This document shows positions 17,554-26,742 of a stretch of 63,176 nt of DNA, piece by piece. The translations under genes were made by a program, and so were the position numbers. The number at the start of each line of letters is the position of its first letter. The stretch's first letter is position 1. Below the pieces are notes generated by a model. That model was not told the DNA's origin. It worked only from the letters and a program-made list of their open reading frames with translations, and did no database searches. This DNA is from Microcaldota archaeon (GTDB lineage Archaea; Micrarchaeota; Micrarchaeia; Anstonellales; Anstonellaceae), in the NCBI GenBank assembly GCA_026396415.1, contig JAPLWX010000004.1:1-63176 (forward strand), given 5' to 3'.

Positions 17554-19131
17554 ATGGACGGACAAACAAAACAATTCATCCGCGCCCTCGAATCTTCAGT
17601 CAGGGCCGGGAGCTTGAATGACTCGTCTGAGAAAGGAGGCTGCCTTTTCTTTCGCGTGCTTCCAAAATACCTGATCCCGGTTTGCCGCGCCTGCATGTCA
17701 AATGGGGCGGTTTTTGATTCTGCATTTGTCTCGTCAGCCGACCAGGGCAGGGGGGAGTTCAATGTTTACTATCTCTTCCAGGTTGCAGCCATCCACCGCA
17801 TGGTTGCAGTCACGTCCAGGGGCAGCGCGTTTGACGCCCTTTCCGAAACGGTCAATGCGGCATTATGGGACGAGCGAAAAATCCAGGACCTTACAGGCTT
17901 GCGCCTGGCAGGCATCCCGGATTCCCGCCCCCTCCTGTTCCACCCTGAAAGCGGCTTCCCTGCAACCCACCCCATTGGCGGGATGCCATTCAAGCGCCCC
18001 AAAAACAATGCATACCCCATGATAGGCACCGGCGTGGAGGGGGAATTCGAGGTCGCAGTGGGCCCGGTGCACGCAGGCATAATCGAGCCAGGGCACTTCA
18101 GGTTCCACGTCTTGGGGGAAAAAATAAACAAGATGGAAGTGAGGATGTTTTACCTGCATCGCGGCATTGAAAAGGCGGCAGAAGGCAAGCAGGCAGATGG
18201 CATACTGCCTTTAATAGAGCAGATTTCCGGCGATGAAGCAATCGCCAACTCAGTCGCCTACTGCTCTGCAGTGGAGCAAGCCCTTAAAATACAGGTCCCG
18301 AAGCGCGCAGAGGCCATCCGCGCAATCTGCATGGAGCTGGAGCGCATTTACAGCCATCTTGCAGACCTGGGGGGCATGGCGACCGATGTCGGTTTCACTT
18401 TGCCTGCCTCACGCTTCGCGGTTTTGCGGGAAGACGCCATGAGGCTCAATGCAGAGGTTTCCAAAAGCCGCTTCCTGCACAATCAATGCATCGTGGGAGG
18501 CGTGAGAGCTGACCTTGATTCAGTCAAGACGGCAAAAATCGCAGGCACGCTTGGGCAGATGCTTTATGCGCTTGAGGAGCTGGAGCGCATGGTGTTCACC
18601 TCTTCAACTTTCCTGGACAGGGCATTCCAGGCAGGCACTGTGTCTCGGGGAATTGCCAGGGACCTGTCGCTTGTCGGCCCGCCTGCCCGCGCATGCGGCA
18701 TCCACTCTGACCTGCGGAGAGTGCTTCCGTATTCCGCTTATGCCCAAACCGCAATCAACGAGTCGATTGAAAAGGAAGGAGGGGACGTCCTATCCCGCTT
18801 TCGGGTCAAGCTTGCAGAAATCAATGAGTCTGCCAGGCTGATTTTGCTGCTTGTTTCCAATATGCCACCCGGTACCCTGTGCGATAAGCCATCCGCGCCA
18901 AAGAAGCGCACGGAAGCGGCAGTTGGTGTCGGCTGGGCAGAATCCCCGCGCGGCAGCTGCACCATCCTTGTGGAAATATCCCAAAATGGAGCCATCAAGC
19001 GCCTTGCCTGCCGCTCGGCGTCATTTAGGAACTGGCGTGCGCTTGAAAAAGCAGTGGAAGGCAACATAGTCCCGGATTTCCCTCTCATCAACAAGAGTTT
19101 CAACCTGTCCTATGCAGGGACTGACATGTGA
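17554..19131 (+). CDS. HyfG/EhrL-like (NuoCD-type) large subunit lacking NiFe cysteine motifs
   Basis: GPVHAGIIEPGHFRFHVLGEKINKMEVRMFYLHRGIEKAAEG...EQISGDEAIANSVAYCSAVEQALKIQVPKRAEAIR; C-terminus DFPLINKSFNLSYAGTDM. Confidence 0.87.
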   Translation: MDGQTKQFIRALESSVRAGSLNDSSEKGGCLFFRVLPKYLIPVCRACMSNGAVFDSAFVSSADQGRGEFNVYYLFQVAAIHRMVAVTSRGSAFDALSETVNAALWDERKIQDLTGLRLAGIPDSRPLLFHPESGFPATHPIGGMPFKRPKNNAYPMIGTGVEGEFEVAVGPVHAGIIEPGHFRFHVLGEKINKMEVRMFYLHRGIEKAAEGKQADGILPLIEQISGDEAIANSVAYCSAVEQALKIQVPKRAEAIRAICMELERIYSHLADLGGMATDVGFTLPASRFAVLREDAMRLNAEVSKSRFLHNQCIVGGVRADLDSVKTAKIAGTLGQMLYALEELERMVFTSSTFLDRAFQAGTVSRGIARDLSLVGPPARACGIHSDLRRVLPYSAYAQTAINESIEKEGGDVLSRFRVKLAEINESARLILLLVSNMPPGTLCDKPSAPKKRTEAAVGVGWAESPRGSCTILVEISQNGAIKRLACRSASFRNWRALEKAVEGNIVPDFPLINKSFNLSYAGTDM

Positions 19132-19140
19132 GGAATTGAT

Positions 19141-19692
19141 ATGCTGCTTGAAAACCTTCGTTTCATATTCGACCGCCGCTATACAGACACGTTGTCCTCA
19201 AAATCGGACGACCCTGCGGTGCGGGAAGTCGTGCAACTTCTCAAGCAGAGGGGGCGCTCGCCCTTCGCGCGCTCCATCCATGTCCGCATGGTGGACGCGG
19301 GCTCGCCAAACGACGTGGAACTTGAGGAAGGGCTCATGATGTCGCCCCGCGTGGACGCCGAGCGTTTCGGGGTGCATTTTGTCGCGTCCCCAAGGCACGC
19401 AGACGTTCTTTTGGTGACAGGGCCCGTTGCAAAAAACATGCACATTGCGCTTATCAAAACATACGAGGCAATGGCAGAGCCGCGCGCGGTTGTTGCCGCA
19501 GGCGACGGCGCCTGCCTTGGCTGGGAGGGAAAGGCAAACTACGCGCTTGCGGAAGGAACGGGCAAAGTGCAGGACGTGCTCCATGTTGACGTGGCGGTGC
19601 CTGGCAATCCGCCCACGCCATACCAGCTGCTGGCAGGCATGCTAAAGGCAGGCGCGGCGCTTGCGAAAAAGAGCGAGGAGCACAGAAAGTAG
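19141..19692 (+). CDS. HyfI/EhrS-like (NuoB-type) small subunit lacking nearly all cluster-ligating cysteines
   Basis: VDAGSPNDVELEE...DAERFGVHFVASPRHADVLLVTGPVAKNM...AAGDGACLGWEG...VPGNPPTPYQLLAGML. Confidence 0.85.
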   Translation: MLLENLRFIFDRRYTDTLSSKSDDPAVREVVQLLKQRGRSPFARSIHVRMVDAGSPNDVELEEGLMMSPRVDAERFGVHFVASPRHADVLLVTGPVAKNMHIALIKTYEAMAEPRAVVAAGDGACLGWEGKANYALAEGTGKVQDVLHVDVAVPGNPPTPYQLLAGMLKAGAALAKKSEEHRK

Positions 19693-19732
19693 AAGGCTTC
19701 TTGGAAGAACTGAGTTAGCGCCTGACACCACT

Positions 19733-20992
19733 CTACTTAATGATATGTTTGTTGGTGTCTTTTATACCATTCTGCAGCCTTGCCATGCCAGCCGCGTTGC
19801 GCAGGTGCGCCGGGGCGATAAGAGCGCCGTTTTCGTCTTTGTAAGAGAGCGGCAACTTGATGTCAAACCATTTGGTGAAGCGGTTGCCCAATGGATCACT
19901 CATTATCCTCGTGTGAGCCATGTCTGCCTGGCGCGCTGTATTGCACATGATTGGCCAGAAATCCAGCCCTAGGTGCTTTATTCCGTAATAATATGCCCCC
20001 ACCTGGTATGCGCCAAGCGGCCGCCTGTGCTGGTCAAGTGAGGCGCTTCCGACTGCAAAGACCTGGTTTGCGGCGTATTGGTCGCCTATGTAATATTCAG
20101 CTGCGGATTTCCTTGCATCCGGAAAATCGGTCATATGGAAACAGCCTATGAGCGGGCTCTGCTTGGCAATCCGGTGTTCATCATCCCTGGGCTTGCCATT
20201 TCCCCTGATTGTTTCATAAACTTCATCCAAGAGGGTGCGGTACTTGTTCCCGTCCACCCTGAGGTATTCGTTGGTGGCGTAATTCTGGATGCCCGCGGTG
20301 ATATGTATGCCCAGATGGCGCAGGACAGGATCGCAGTCGAATGCTGTCCGAAGTTTTTCCTTCTGGTTGTGGGCGTGTATGCTCAAGTCGTAAATGGGCT
20401 TTATCCAGTCCACGATCGAGCCTTCCCTGAAGTTGTAGAAAATCGCCAGGAATTGCTTTATCTTTTCCGGAGAGTTGATCCGGATGCTCTCGCGCACCGA
20501 ATTCTTGAGCGTGAGCAGGGGCTTCCGTTCAAGAAGCTCTTGCTCGATTTCCTTTGCCACAATGTGCGCGCTCATCATGCCGCAATTGATGATCGAATTT
20601 GGGACGACCTCGATGTCGTGCATGCTGTGCCTGCCGCGGTTGGCTTCGTCCTTCAGATGCGCATCGCCATGGGTGTTGACATGGATAAAAAACTCGATTT
20701 TCACTCCTTTCTTGTCGTATTCGTAAAACTGGTTGAGCTTCTGGAAAATTTTCGACTTGATTTCGGCAACGGTGCTTCTTGTCGCAAACGTTCCGGCGAC
20801 TGACAGGCGCTCGACTTCCACGATGATTCCTTTTGCGCGGTAATCCTTCGTCGCCTTATCCATTGCATTGAAGTATGCTTCGGAAATGTCCCGCGCATCG
20901 GAACAGCCAAGGATTATGTGGATCTGGATTTCCCGCACATCTTTCTCGACCGTGGAAATGTTGGAGGCTTGTGACTTTGGTTCATCCATCAT
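19733..20992 (-). CDS. conserved protein with CxDxR motif, beta-carbonic-anhydrase-like (paralog B)
   Basis: IQIHIILGCSDARDISEAY...SVAGTFAT...IEFFIHVNTHGDAHL...HDIEVVPNSIINCGM. Confidence 0.55.
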   Translation of the reverse strand: MMDEPKSQASNISTVEKDVREIQIHIILGCSDARDISEAYFNAMDKATKDYRAKGIIVEVERLSVAGTFATRSTVAEIKSKIFQKLNQFYEYDKKGVKIEFFIHVNTHGDAHLKDEANRGRHSMHDIEVVPNSIINCGMMSAHIVAKEIEQELLERKPLLTLKNSVRESIRINSPEKIKQFLAIFYNFREGSIVDWIKPIYDLSIHAHNQKEKLRTAFDCDPVLRHLGIHITAGIQNYATNEYLRVDGNKYRTLLDEVYETIRGNGKPRDDEHRIAKQSPLIGCFHMTDFPDARKSAAEYYIGDQYAANQVFAVGSASLDQHRRPLGAYQVGAYYYGIKHLGLDFWPIMCNTARQADMAHTRIMSDPLGNRFTKWFDIKLPLSYKDENGALIAPAHLRNAAGMARLQNGIKDTNKHIIK

Positions 20993-21100
20993 ATCCGCAC
21001 CCCTATCGTTTTTTCTAAGCGCGTATCTTTTTTATCTGTTGTATTTAATTAACAAAAGGGTATTTAAAGCCAGCAGTTTACCTCGATGAGATTCATTGCC

Positions 21101-22873
21101 CTACCAGTCTTCCGCCTTGTTTCTACCCATCCTCTGAAACACCACGAGCGCAAGCATGAGCACGCACCCCAGGAGCGTGAGGCTTGCCATTGCCTGCTGG
21201 TAAGGGACGATGTCCTCGATTGGAATGGCGCCCTGGGAGTATGCCTTGCTATCCTTTGCAACAATGCCTGTTTTCCCATTGGCAAATGCCGCATCTATCT
21301 CGCGCGAGGAGGCGTCAAGCGCTGAAGAGTAGGAAAGTATGCGGTATGCGTCCGACGCTGATGCGAGCTTCTCCTTTGACGCCGCGTCCAGGTAAACCCC
21401 CTGGCCGAAATATATCCTGCCCCAAAGCGAGGTGCGCGTGCCGTTTGCGAGCGCGATGTTTGCGCTTGTGAAGTTCTTGCCGCCCTCCTCGTCCGCGGCC
21501 GCCTGCATGGACCTCGCATATGTCGCCTCGTATATGGCGGCACCGTATGCGCCCTGGTCAAAAGCGCCATGCCCTTTCTGGAGGTGGTCGAGCGAATCGG
21601 CATTCAGGAAAGAGGATGAGTTGATCGCGCCTTCGGCCTCCGACAGGCGCTTGTCCGCGAGCCCCTCAAGCGCAGGCTCGTCTATGGGCGTGCCGCCAAT
21701 GTCGCCAGCCTGCGCCGCAAGCTCGCGGGAGATGCCGCACCAGCCATATGCCAAAAGCAAGTCGCGCAGGGTGGAATATGCTTCCCTGTCGGAGCGCGCG
21801 GATACTGTGTCATTGAGCTTGCTTTGCGCCCAGAGCCTGCGCAGGTCGGCCCCGATTGCCCAGTGGATATTTTCATTGGTCTTTGCCGGGATGGGAAGGG
21901 TGGCAAGGCAGCCTGAGACATCCTCGATGCTGCCGTTTATGTCCACTTCCTTCCCGCCAATCGAGAGGAATTCCGCATCCACTGAAAGGAGGAACGCCGA
22001 GTTTGCGGCCGTGAACGGGTAGCCCATCGATATCTGCCTGCGGTACTTTGACAGCTCGCTTGAGAAATATTCCGCCGATGCGTTGGCAGGGGCGCCCAGC
22101 CCGCCAGATTCCGCAAGCGCACCCGCCACCTTGCTGCCAAGCGCATCCACCAGGCGGGTGGCAACCATGGAAAATCGCGCGGTGCCGGCATCATATTGCA
22201 GGCTTGGCAGGCCGGAGGGCATTGCGTCGCTTTTGGGGGTGAAATCAAACGTGAAGTTTTCGGAATGCGGGGAATACAAAATGCGCTCAGCCTCGGAGAA
22301 GTTCGTCACTTCGATGGCGCGAAAGCCGCCCTTCGAGGAAACAGAGGAGAGCAGCAGGGCCTCGCTGAATTGCATTTTGGGCACGAGGATGTATTTCGCG
22401 CCGCTGTCCTTGGCAGCAAGCGCCTTCTCGATGATGCCGCCCACCTCGCCGACATCCCCTGCCTGGGAGATGGTGCCTGTCATCACCACGTCGTCCCTTA
22501 TCGTCCTGTTGGTAAGCGCCGCCTTTACCGCAATGGACATCGCCCCGCCGGCTGATGGGCCGTCTATCCTGTCGCCCCCGAAGTCGCCGCGCATGGAAAA
22601 GAAGACGTCGCAGCCATTGCGCGGCACATCCGACTGGGAGAATGCGTAATCGGCCGCAGCCTGCTCCGACTCCTGCGTGGAAAAGCCTATCCTCGGGTTT
22701 ATCGAGGTGTATATGGTGCCGTTGCCGGGCCTTGTCTCCACGTGCAATGTGAATATTCCCCCCTGGTTCTCGCTCACCACCGCAGCCATGGAAATCTCGC
22801 GGGATTCCGAGGGGCAGATGGCAAATGCTAGGGAAGAGAGTATAATGAAGGCAATCAAGGCACGGCGGAACAT
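21101..22873 (-). CDS. exported/membrane-anchored Lon-type (S16) protease without AAA domain
   Basis: Signal peptide MFRRALIAFIILSSLAFA; catalytic DGPSAGGAMSIAVKAALTNR...TGTISQAGDVGEVGGIIEKALAA; C-terminal TM segment. Confidence 0.82.
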   Translation of the reverse strand: MFRRALIAFIILSSLAFAICPSESREISMAAVVSENQGGIFTLHVETRPGNGTIYTSINPRIGFSTQESEQAAADYAFSQSDVPRNGCDVFFSMRGDFGGDRIDGPSAGGAMSIAVKAALTNRTIRDDVVMTGTISQAGDVGEVGGIIEKALAAKDSGAKYILVPKMQFSEALLLSSVSSKGGFRAIEVTNFSEAERILYSPHSENFTFDFTPKSDAMPSGLPSLQYDAGTARFSMVATRLVDALGSKVAGALAESGGLGAPANASAEYFSSELSKYRRQISMGYPFTAANSAFLLSVDAEFLSIGGKEVDINGSIEDVSGCLATLPIPAKTNENIHWAIGADLRRLWAQSKLNDTVSARSDREAYSTLRDLLLAYGWCGISRELAAQAGDIGGTPIDEPALEGLADKRLSEAEGAINSSSFLNADSLDHLQKGHGAFDQGAYGAAIYEATYARSMQAAADEEGGKNFTSANIALANGTRTSLWGRIYFGQGVYLDAASKEKLASASDAYRILSYSSALDASSREIDAAFANGKTGIVAKDSKAYSQGAIPIEDIVPYQQAMASLTLLGCVLMLALVVFQRMGRNKAEDW

Positions 22874-22919
22874 AGCATCACGACGTATGAAATCCCAAGG
22901 GAAAGCCTATAAAAGCAGC

Positions 22920-23978
22920 CTATACCTGGCCCAGTAGCTCCTTGTGTGCCTCGAAGTATTTTCGCGAGGGCGCAAGCATTTCCGCAAGCGCGGATGCCGT
23001 TGCGTTCTTCAGGTCCATGGGGTGCAGCCTGCCAGCCACGTATGCGTCGCGAAGCTCGGCATACGCCGCGAACTCCGTATCGCCGCCGAACTTTGCAGGG
23101 CGCGTTATTTTCAGGGGCGCACCATTGCGCATGAGGAACACTTCGCACATCTCAAGCACAGGGTTGCTCTCCGCAGCCTTCTCAGGGCAGTAGGCGGATT
23201 TAACCTTGCGCGCGATTTCCGCCTCGGAATCATGTATGAATATGCACGAGTCGGGCTTGCTCTTGCTCATTTTTGACGAGATTGCAAGGTCGTCCGCGGC
23301 GTTCTCCTCGAAGCCCATCTTCTGCGGCCCCTGCAGGCCCATGAGGAGCGAGTGGTGCAGCGCCACTGCCTTCTTTCTCTTGTGCTTTTCCGCAGCCTCG
23401 CGCGCGAGCATGTGGACCTTGCGCTGGTCCATGCCTGCGTGCGCAATGTCGACGTCGAGCATGAAAATGTCAGCCACCTGCATGGCAGGGTAGAGAACGG
23501 ACGCGCAGTCCATCGCCTCCTTCTGAGTCCTGCCCATTATCGTCGTGCAGCGCAGCATCCTCTGCATGGTGGTGTCCTTTGAAATGCGCAGCACGTCGCG
23601 CCAATAATCCGCGCCGTACGCCTCGCTTGCAAGGACATAGTTCACCTTGTCCTCAGTGAGGCCAAGGGAGAGGAACGCGCTCTTGAAGTACCCGCGCGCG
23701 ACAGACTGTATCTTTTCCAGGTCGCCGCCAAGCTTTCCGTTTATCCAGGCATGGTAGTCTGCAAGGAAAATGGTGGGCTTGATGCCTGCAGAGATGAAAT
23801 CCTTGAGCAAAAGCGAGGTGAGCAGCCCGCTCCCGAGGTGCACTTTTCCGGATATCTCAAACCCGATGTAGTGCTTTGGGTGCTCGTTTGTCTCGAATAG
23901 CGACTTCAGCTCATCGCGCGTCACCACTTCGGCAATCGGCGCGCGGCAGACAAGGTCGATTTTGCTGTCTATGTCCAT
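22920..23978 (-). CDS. tyrS: tyrosyl-tRNA synthetase
   Basis: YIGFEISGKVHLGSGLLT, LADYHAWINGKLGG, YPAMQVADIFMLDVDIAHAGMDQRKVHMLAREAA, SSKMSKSKPDS. Confidence 0.93.
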   Translation of the reverse strand: MDIDSKIDLVCRAPIAEVVTRDELKSLFETNEHPKHYIGFEISGKVHLGSGLLTSLLLKDFISAGIKPTIFLADYHAWINGKLGGDLEKIQSVARGYFKSAFLSLGLTEDKVNYVLASEAYGADYWRDVLRISKDTTMQRMLRCTTIMGRTQKEAMDCASVLYPAMQVADIFMLDVDIAHAGMDQRKVHMLAREAAEKHKRKKAVALHHSLLMGLQGPQKMGFEENAADDLAISSKMSKSKPDSCIFIHDSEAEIARKVKSAYCPEKAAESNPVLEMCEVFLMRNGAPLKITRPAKFGGDTEFAAYAELRDAYVAGRLHPMDLKNATASALAEMLAPSRKYFEAHKELLGQV

Positions 23979-24028
23979 GGCAGAGATGGGCGGAAGAAGG
24001 ATTAAAACGGTTTGTCTCGAAAGGCGCG

Positions 24029-26107
24029 CTAGCGCAGGTTGGGCTTGGAACCGCATTCCTCTGACTTTTGCAGCGCTTCTTGCGCCTTGCCCTTATCATG
24101 CCTTTCCTTGTGGATATCGGCAGCCATCTTGTAATTGACAGATGCATGCACAAACTTGCCCATGGCGGCATAGGTTTCCGCCCGCTGGAAATACGCATCT
24201 GCGTTCTTGGAGCTGCAAGCGATTGCAGCCGAGAAGTCCGCCAATGCTGCGCCATATTGCTTTAGGGAATATTGGGCAAGCCCGCGCCCATAATATGCCT
24301 CCGGATTGCCAGGAGCCTCCTTTATTGCCATGGAAAAATTATTCTTCGCTGGCTTGAAGTCCTTCGTCCCAATCAGCGCAAAGCCGCAGCCAATGCAAGC
24401 CTCGGCGTACTGGGCTGCTGAGATGTTCTTATAGGAGTCAGACTGGGGGTCTTTGTAGTCCATGGTAACCTGCGAATATGCACGGTGTGCCTCTTTGTAG
24501 TTCTTTTGCAGGTAATAGCATTTGCCAGCCATCATGGCGGCTTCAATGTTCTCATACATTGCTGCGCTGAAATGCTTCGCAGCGAGGTCGTATCTTTTCA
24601 TCTGGTAAAGCGCGCGCCCGCAGCCCACCTGCGCCTTGGCATTGTAATTCTCGGCATCCAGCGCCTTGAGGTAATAGATTGCAGCCTTGGCGGGCCTGCC
24701 CGCTGACATGAACATCTCCGCGCACTTGATGTATTCATCTACCGCGCGGGTGGAGTATCTTTCTTTGGCAACCTTTTCATAGTCCGCGGCAGCCAAGTCA
24801 TATTTTTTAAGCGCGGCATACGCATCGGCCCTGCTTTCATAGATGGAGTAAATGAGGAAGTTGTCCTTGTCAGCCGCCAATGCCTTGGTAAAATCGCCTA
24901 TCGCTTCGTTGTATTTCCCGATTTTGGCTAGTTCTTTCCCCCGGTTCTCAAACAGTGCGCTGGTAAAGCCTGCGGAATTGGACTTGCCTGCCTCAGCCAG
25001 CTTGATTGCGGCGTTGAAATATTCGATTGCCAGGTCGTGCTTGTTTTGCCTTGAGTACAGGTATGCAAAATCCGACTTGACGCCAATGTTGTTTAGGCTG
25101 AGCTTGTCCGCCCTATGGTAGTCAGCTATGGCAAGGTCGTAGTTCCCAAGGCCCCCATACGCTTCCCCGCGCGAAAGATACACGTCCCATACATTGGGAT
25201 AAGCCTCTATGAACTTGCCAAACTCCTCGACTGCCAGGTTATATTTTTTGTCTGTGGAATACGCTTTTCCGCTGAAAAGATAGGCGATTTTCGGGGAAAA
25301 TGGCAGAAGCACGCCAGCCGTCTTGTATTTATCCTCCACAGCAAAGGATTCGTAATATACAGTGGTGGAGACCTCCATTGTGCGCACGTCCCCGGTTGTT
25401 TCTATGTAGAGGGAGTGCGTCCCGACATTGAGAATTGCGTGCCCTGGAAGATAGACTATGTTAGTCTCGATGCCTAATTTTGCCAGCACATCCGCAATTG
25501 CATACGCGCTGGTATCGCAGTCAATGAACCTGCCGGTGCCCACTGCCTTTATCTCCCCGTCCTTGATGAAGACATCGTAGGAAACGCCAGCGCCCTTCTT
25601 CTTCACATGCCCACCTGCCTTGATGGCCGCAAGGTCGGCAGATGAGAGCTCAAAGATTTTCGTTTCATCAGACATGAACTTGCTGGCTTGCGAAGGGATG
25701 TTGAAGCGGAATTCGGCCTTCCTGTCCTTGTCAAAGGCCTCTGATAAGAATACGGTCTCAGAATAGGTGCAGTTGCTCCAAAAGCAGGATGAGACGTCTT
25801 TCCATATGCTGAGAAAGTCGCGGTTGTCATAATCAGGCGACATGCCAAGCCGGCGCCAATCATCTTTCATTCGCACCAATTTGTTATCGTGGACCAGCGC
25901 GTTATAGCAAGTGCTTACAAAATCCTGGTAATGCCGCTTTATCTCGTTGATTTTTGCCTGCGGAAGCCCGCGCGCCTTGCCTTCTATCTCAATCATTTCG
26001 CAGCCGGCCCATCCGTGCCGCTCAGCCATGAAGCCGCCCTTGCGATGCTGCTCGGGCGCCCCTGTTTGCGCGGGTTGGTAGGCTTGCTTCACCTGGAAAA
26101 GAAGCAT
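24029..26107 (-). CDS. transglutaminase-like domain plus TPR repeat protein
   Basis: GRFIDCDTSAYAIADVLAKLGIETNIVYLPGHAILNVG followed by many TPR units (e.g. AYGGLGNYDLAIADYHRADKLSLNN). Confidence 0.72.
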   Translation of the reverse strand: MLLFQVKQAYQPAQTGAPEQHRKGGFMAERHGWAGCEMIEIEGKARGLPQAKINEIKRHYQDFVSTCYNALVHDNKLVRMKDDWRRLGMSPDYDNRDFLSIWKDVSSCFWSNCTYSETVFLSEAFDKDRKAEFRFNIPSQASKFMSDETKIFELSSADLAAIKAGGHVKKKGAGVSYDVFIKDGEIKAVGTGRFIDCDTSAYAIADVLAKLGIETNIVYLPGHAILNVGTHSLYIETTGDVRTMEVSTTVYYESFAVEDKYKTAGVLLPFSPKIAYLFSGKAYSTDKKYNLAVEEFGKFIEAYPNVWDVYLSRGEAYGGLGNYDLAIADYHRADKLSLNNIGVKSDFAYLYSRQNKHDLAIEYFNAAIKLAEAGKSNSAGFTSALFENRGKELAKIGKYNEAIGDFTKALAADKDNFLIYSIYESRADAYAALKKYDLAAADYEKVAKERYSTRAVDEYIKCAEMFMSAGRPAKAAIYYLKALDAENYNAKAQVGCGRALYQMKRYDLAAKHFSAAMYENIEAAMMAGKCYYLQKNYKEAHRAYSQVTMDYKDPQSDSYKNISAAQYAEACIGCGFALIGTKDFKPAKNNFSMAIKEAPGNPEAYYGRGLAQYSLKQYGAALADFSAAIACSSKNADAYFQRAETYAAMGKFVHASVNYKMAADIHKERHDKGKAQEALQKSEECGSKPNLR

Positions 26108-26115
26108 AAGCCCGC

Positions 26116-26727
26116 CTATCCCAGCCTGCAGCTCTGGTTGAAGCTTTCGTCAATCGTTATTTCCGCGTGGTTCTGGAAGAACTTCGTGGAGGGCGCGCCT
26201 GCGCGCACAATGATGTAGGGCGTTCCGCCAAGCTTTTTTTGCACAGTGTCATATGTGAGGATGCTGCTTCCGTTGGACGCGGAATTCGCGGATATGCAGC
26301 CGTTGTCGTCGCACGCGTACGTTGTGATTGTTTTTGGGCCGAACAGCCTGCCGCCCGCAATGTCCACCCCGCACTGGAACACCAGCCTTGATTGCTCCTG
26401 GGCAGTTCCGCGTGCATCCATGAATATCGAGACGTTGCCTGCGCCAAGCACACGCCCGACAAACGTGTCCATGTCGGATGGCGCGTCGGGAGGGGGCATG
26501 AAGAAAACGACGTATGCCGCAAGCGCGACTGCCGCAGCCGCAAGCAGGGCAAAGCCGGCCTGCCGTTCGCGCTCGGCGAGCTTGATGGAAGGGAAGCCCC
26601 CCGTGCCGGAAGCTGCAGGCAAATCCTTCTTTTCGCCCTTGCCTGATGCAGCTGGGGCGGGCTTGCCAGCCAGCGCCTCTCTTTCAGCCTTGCCGGGGAG
26701 GATGGTTTTCTTGTTTTCCTTTTTCAT
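26116..26727 (-). CDS. membrane-anchored hypothetical protein
   Basis: One TM segment (FALLAAAAVALAAYVVFF) and extracytoplasmic domain. Confidence 0.55.
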   Translation of the reverse strand: MKKENKKTILPGKAEREALAGKPAPAASGKGEKKDLPAASGTGGFPSIKLAERERQAGFALLAAAAVALAAYVVFFMPPPDAPSDMDTFVGRVLGAGNVSIFMDARGTAQEQSRLVFQCGVDIAGGRLFGPKTITTYACDDNGCISANSASNGSSILTYDTVQKKLGGTPYIIVRAGAPSTKFFQNHAEITIDESFNQSCRLG

Positions 26728-26742
26728 TTGAAACCCTCATTT

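Noticed and set aside
17554-19692. Functional group 4 [NiFe] hydrogenase
   Set aside because: Both CxxC motifs of the large subunit and most cluster-ligating cysteines of the small subunit are missing, so H2 chemistry is not supported.
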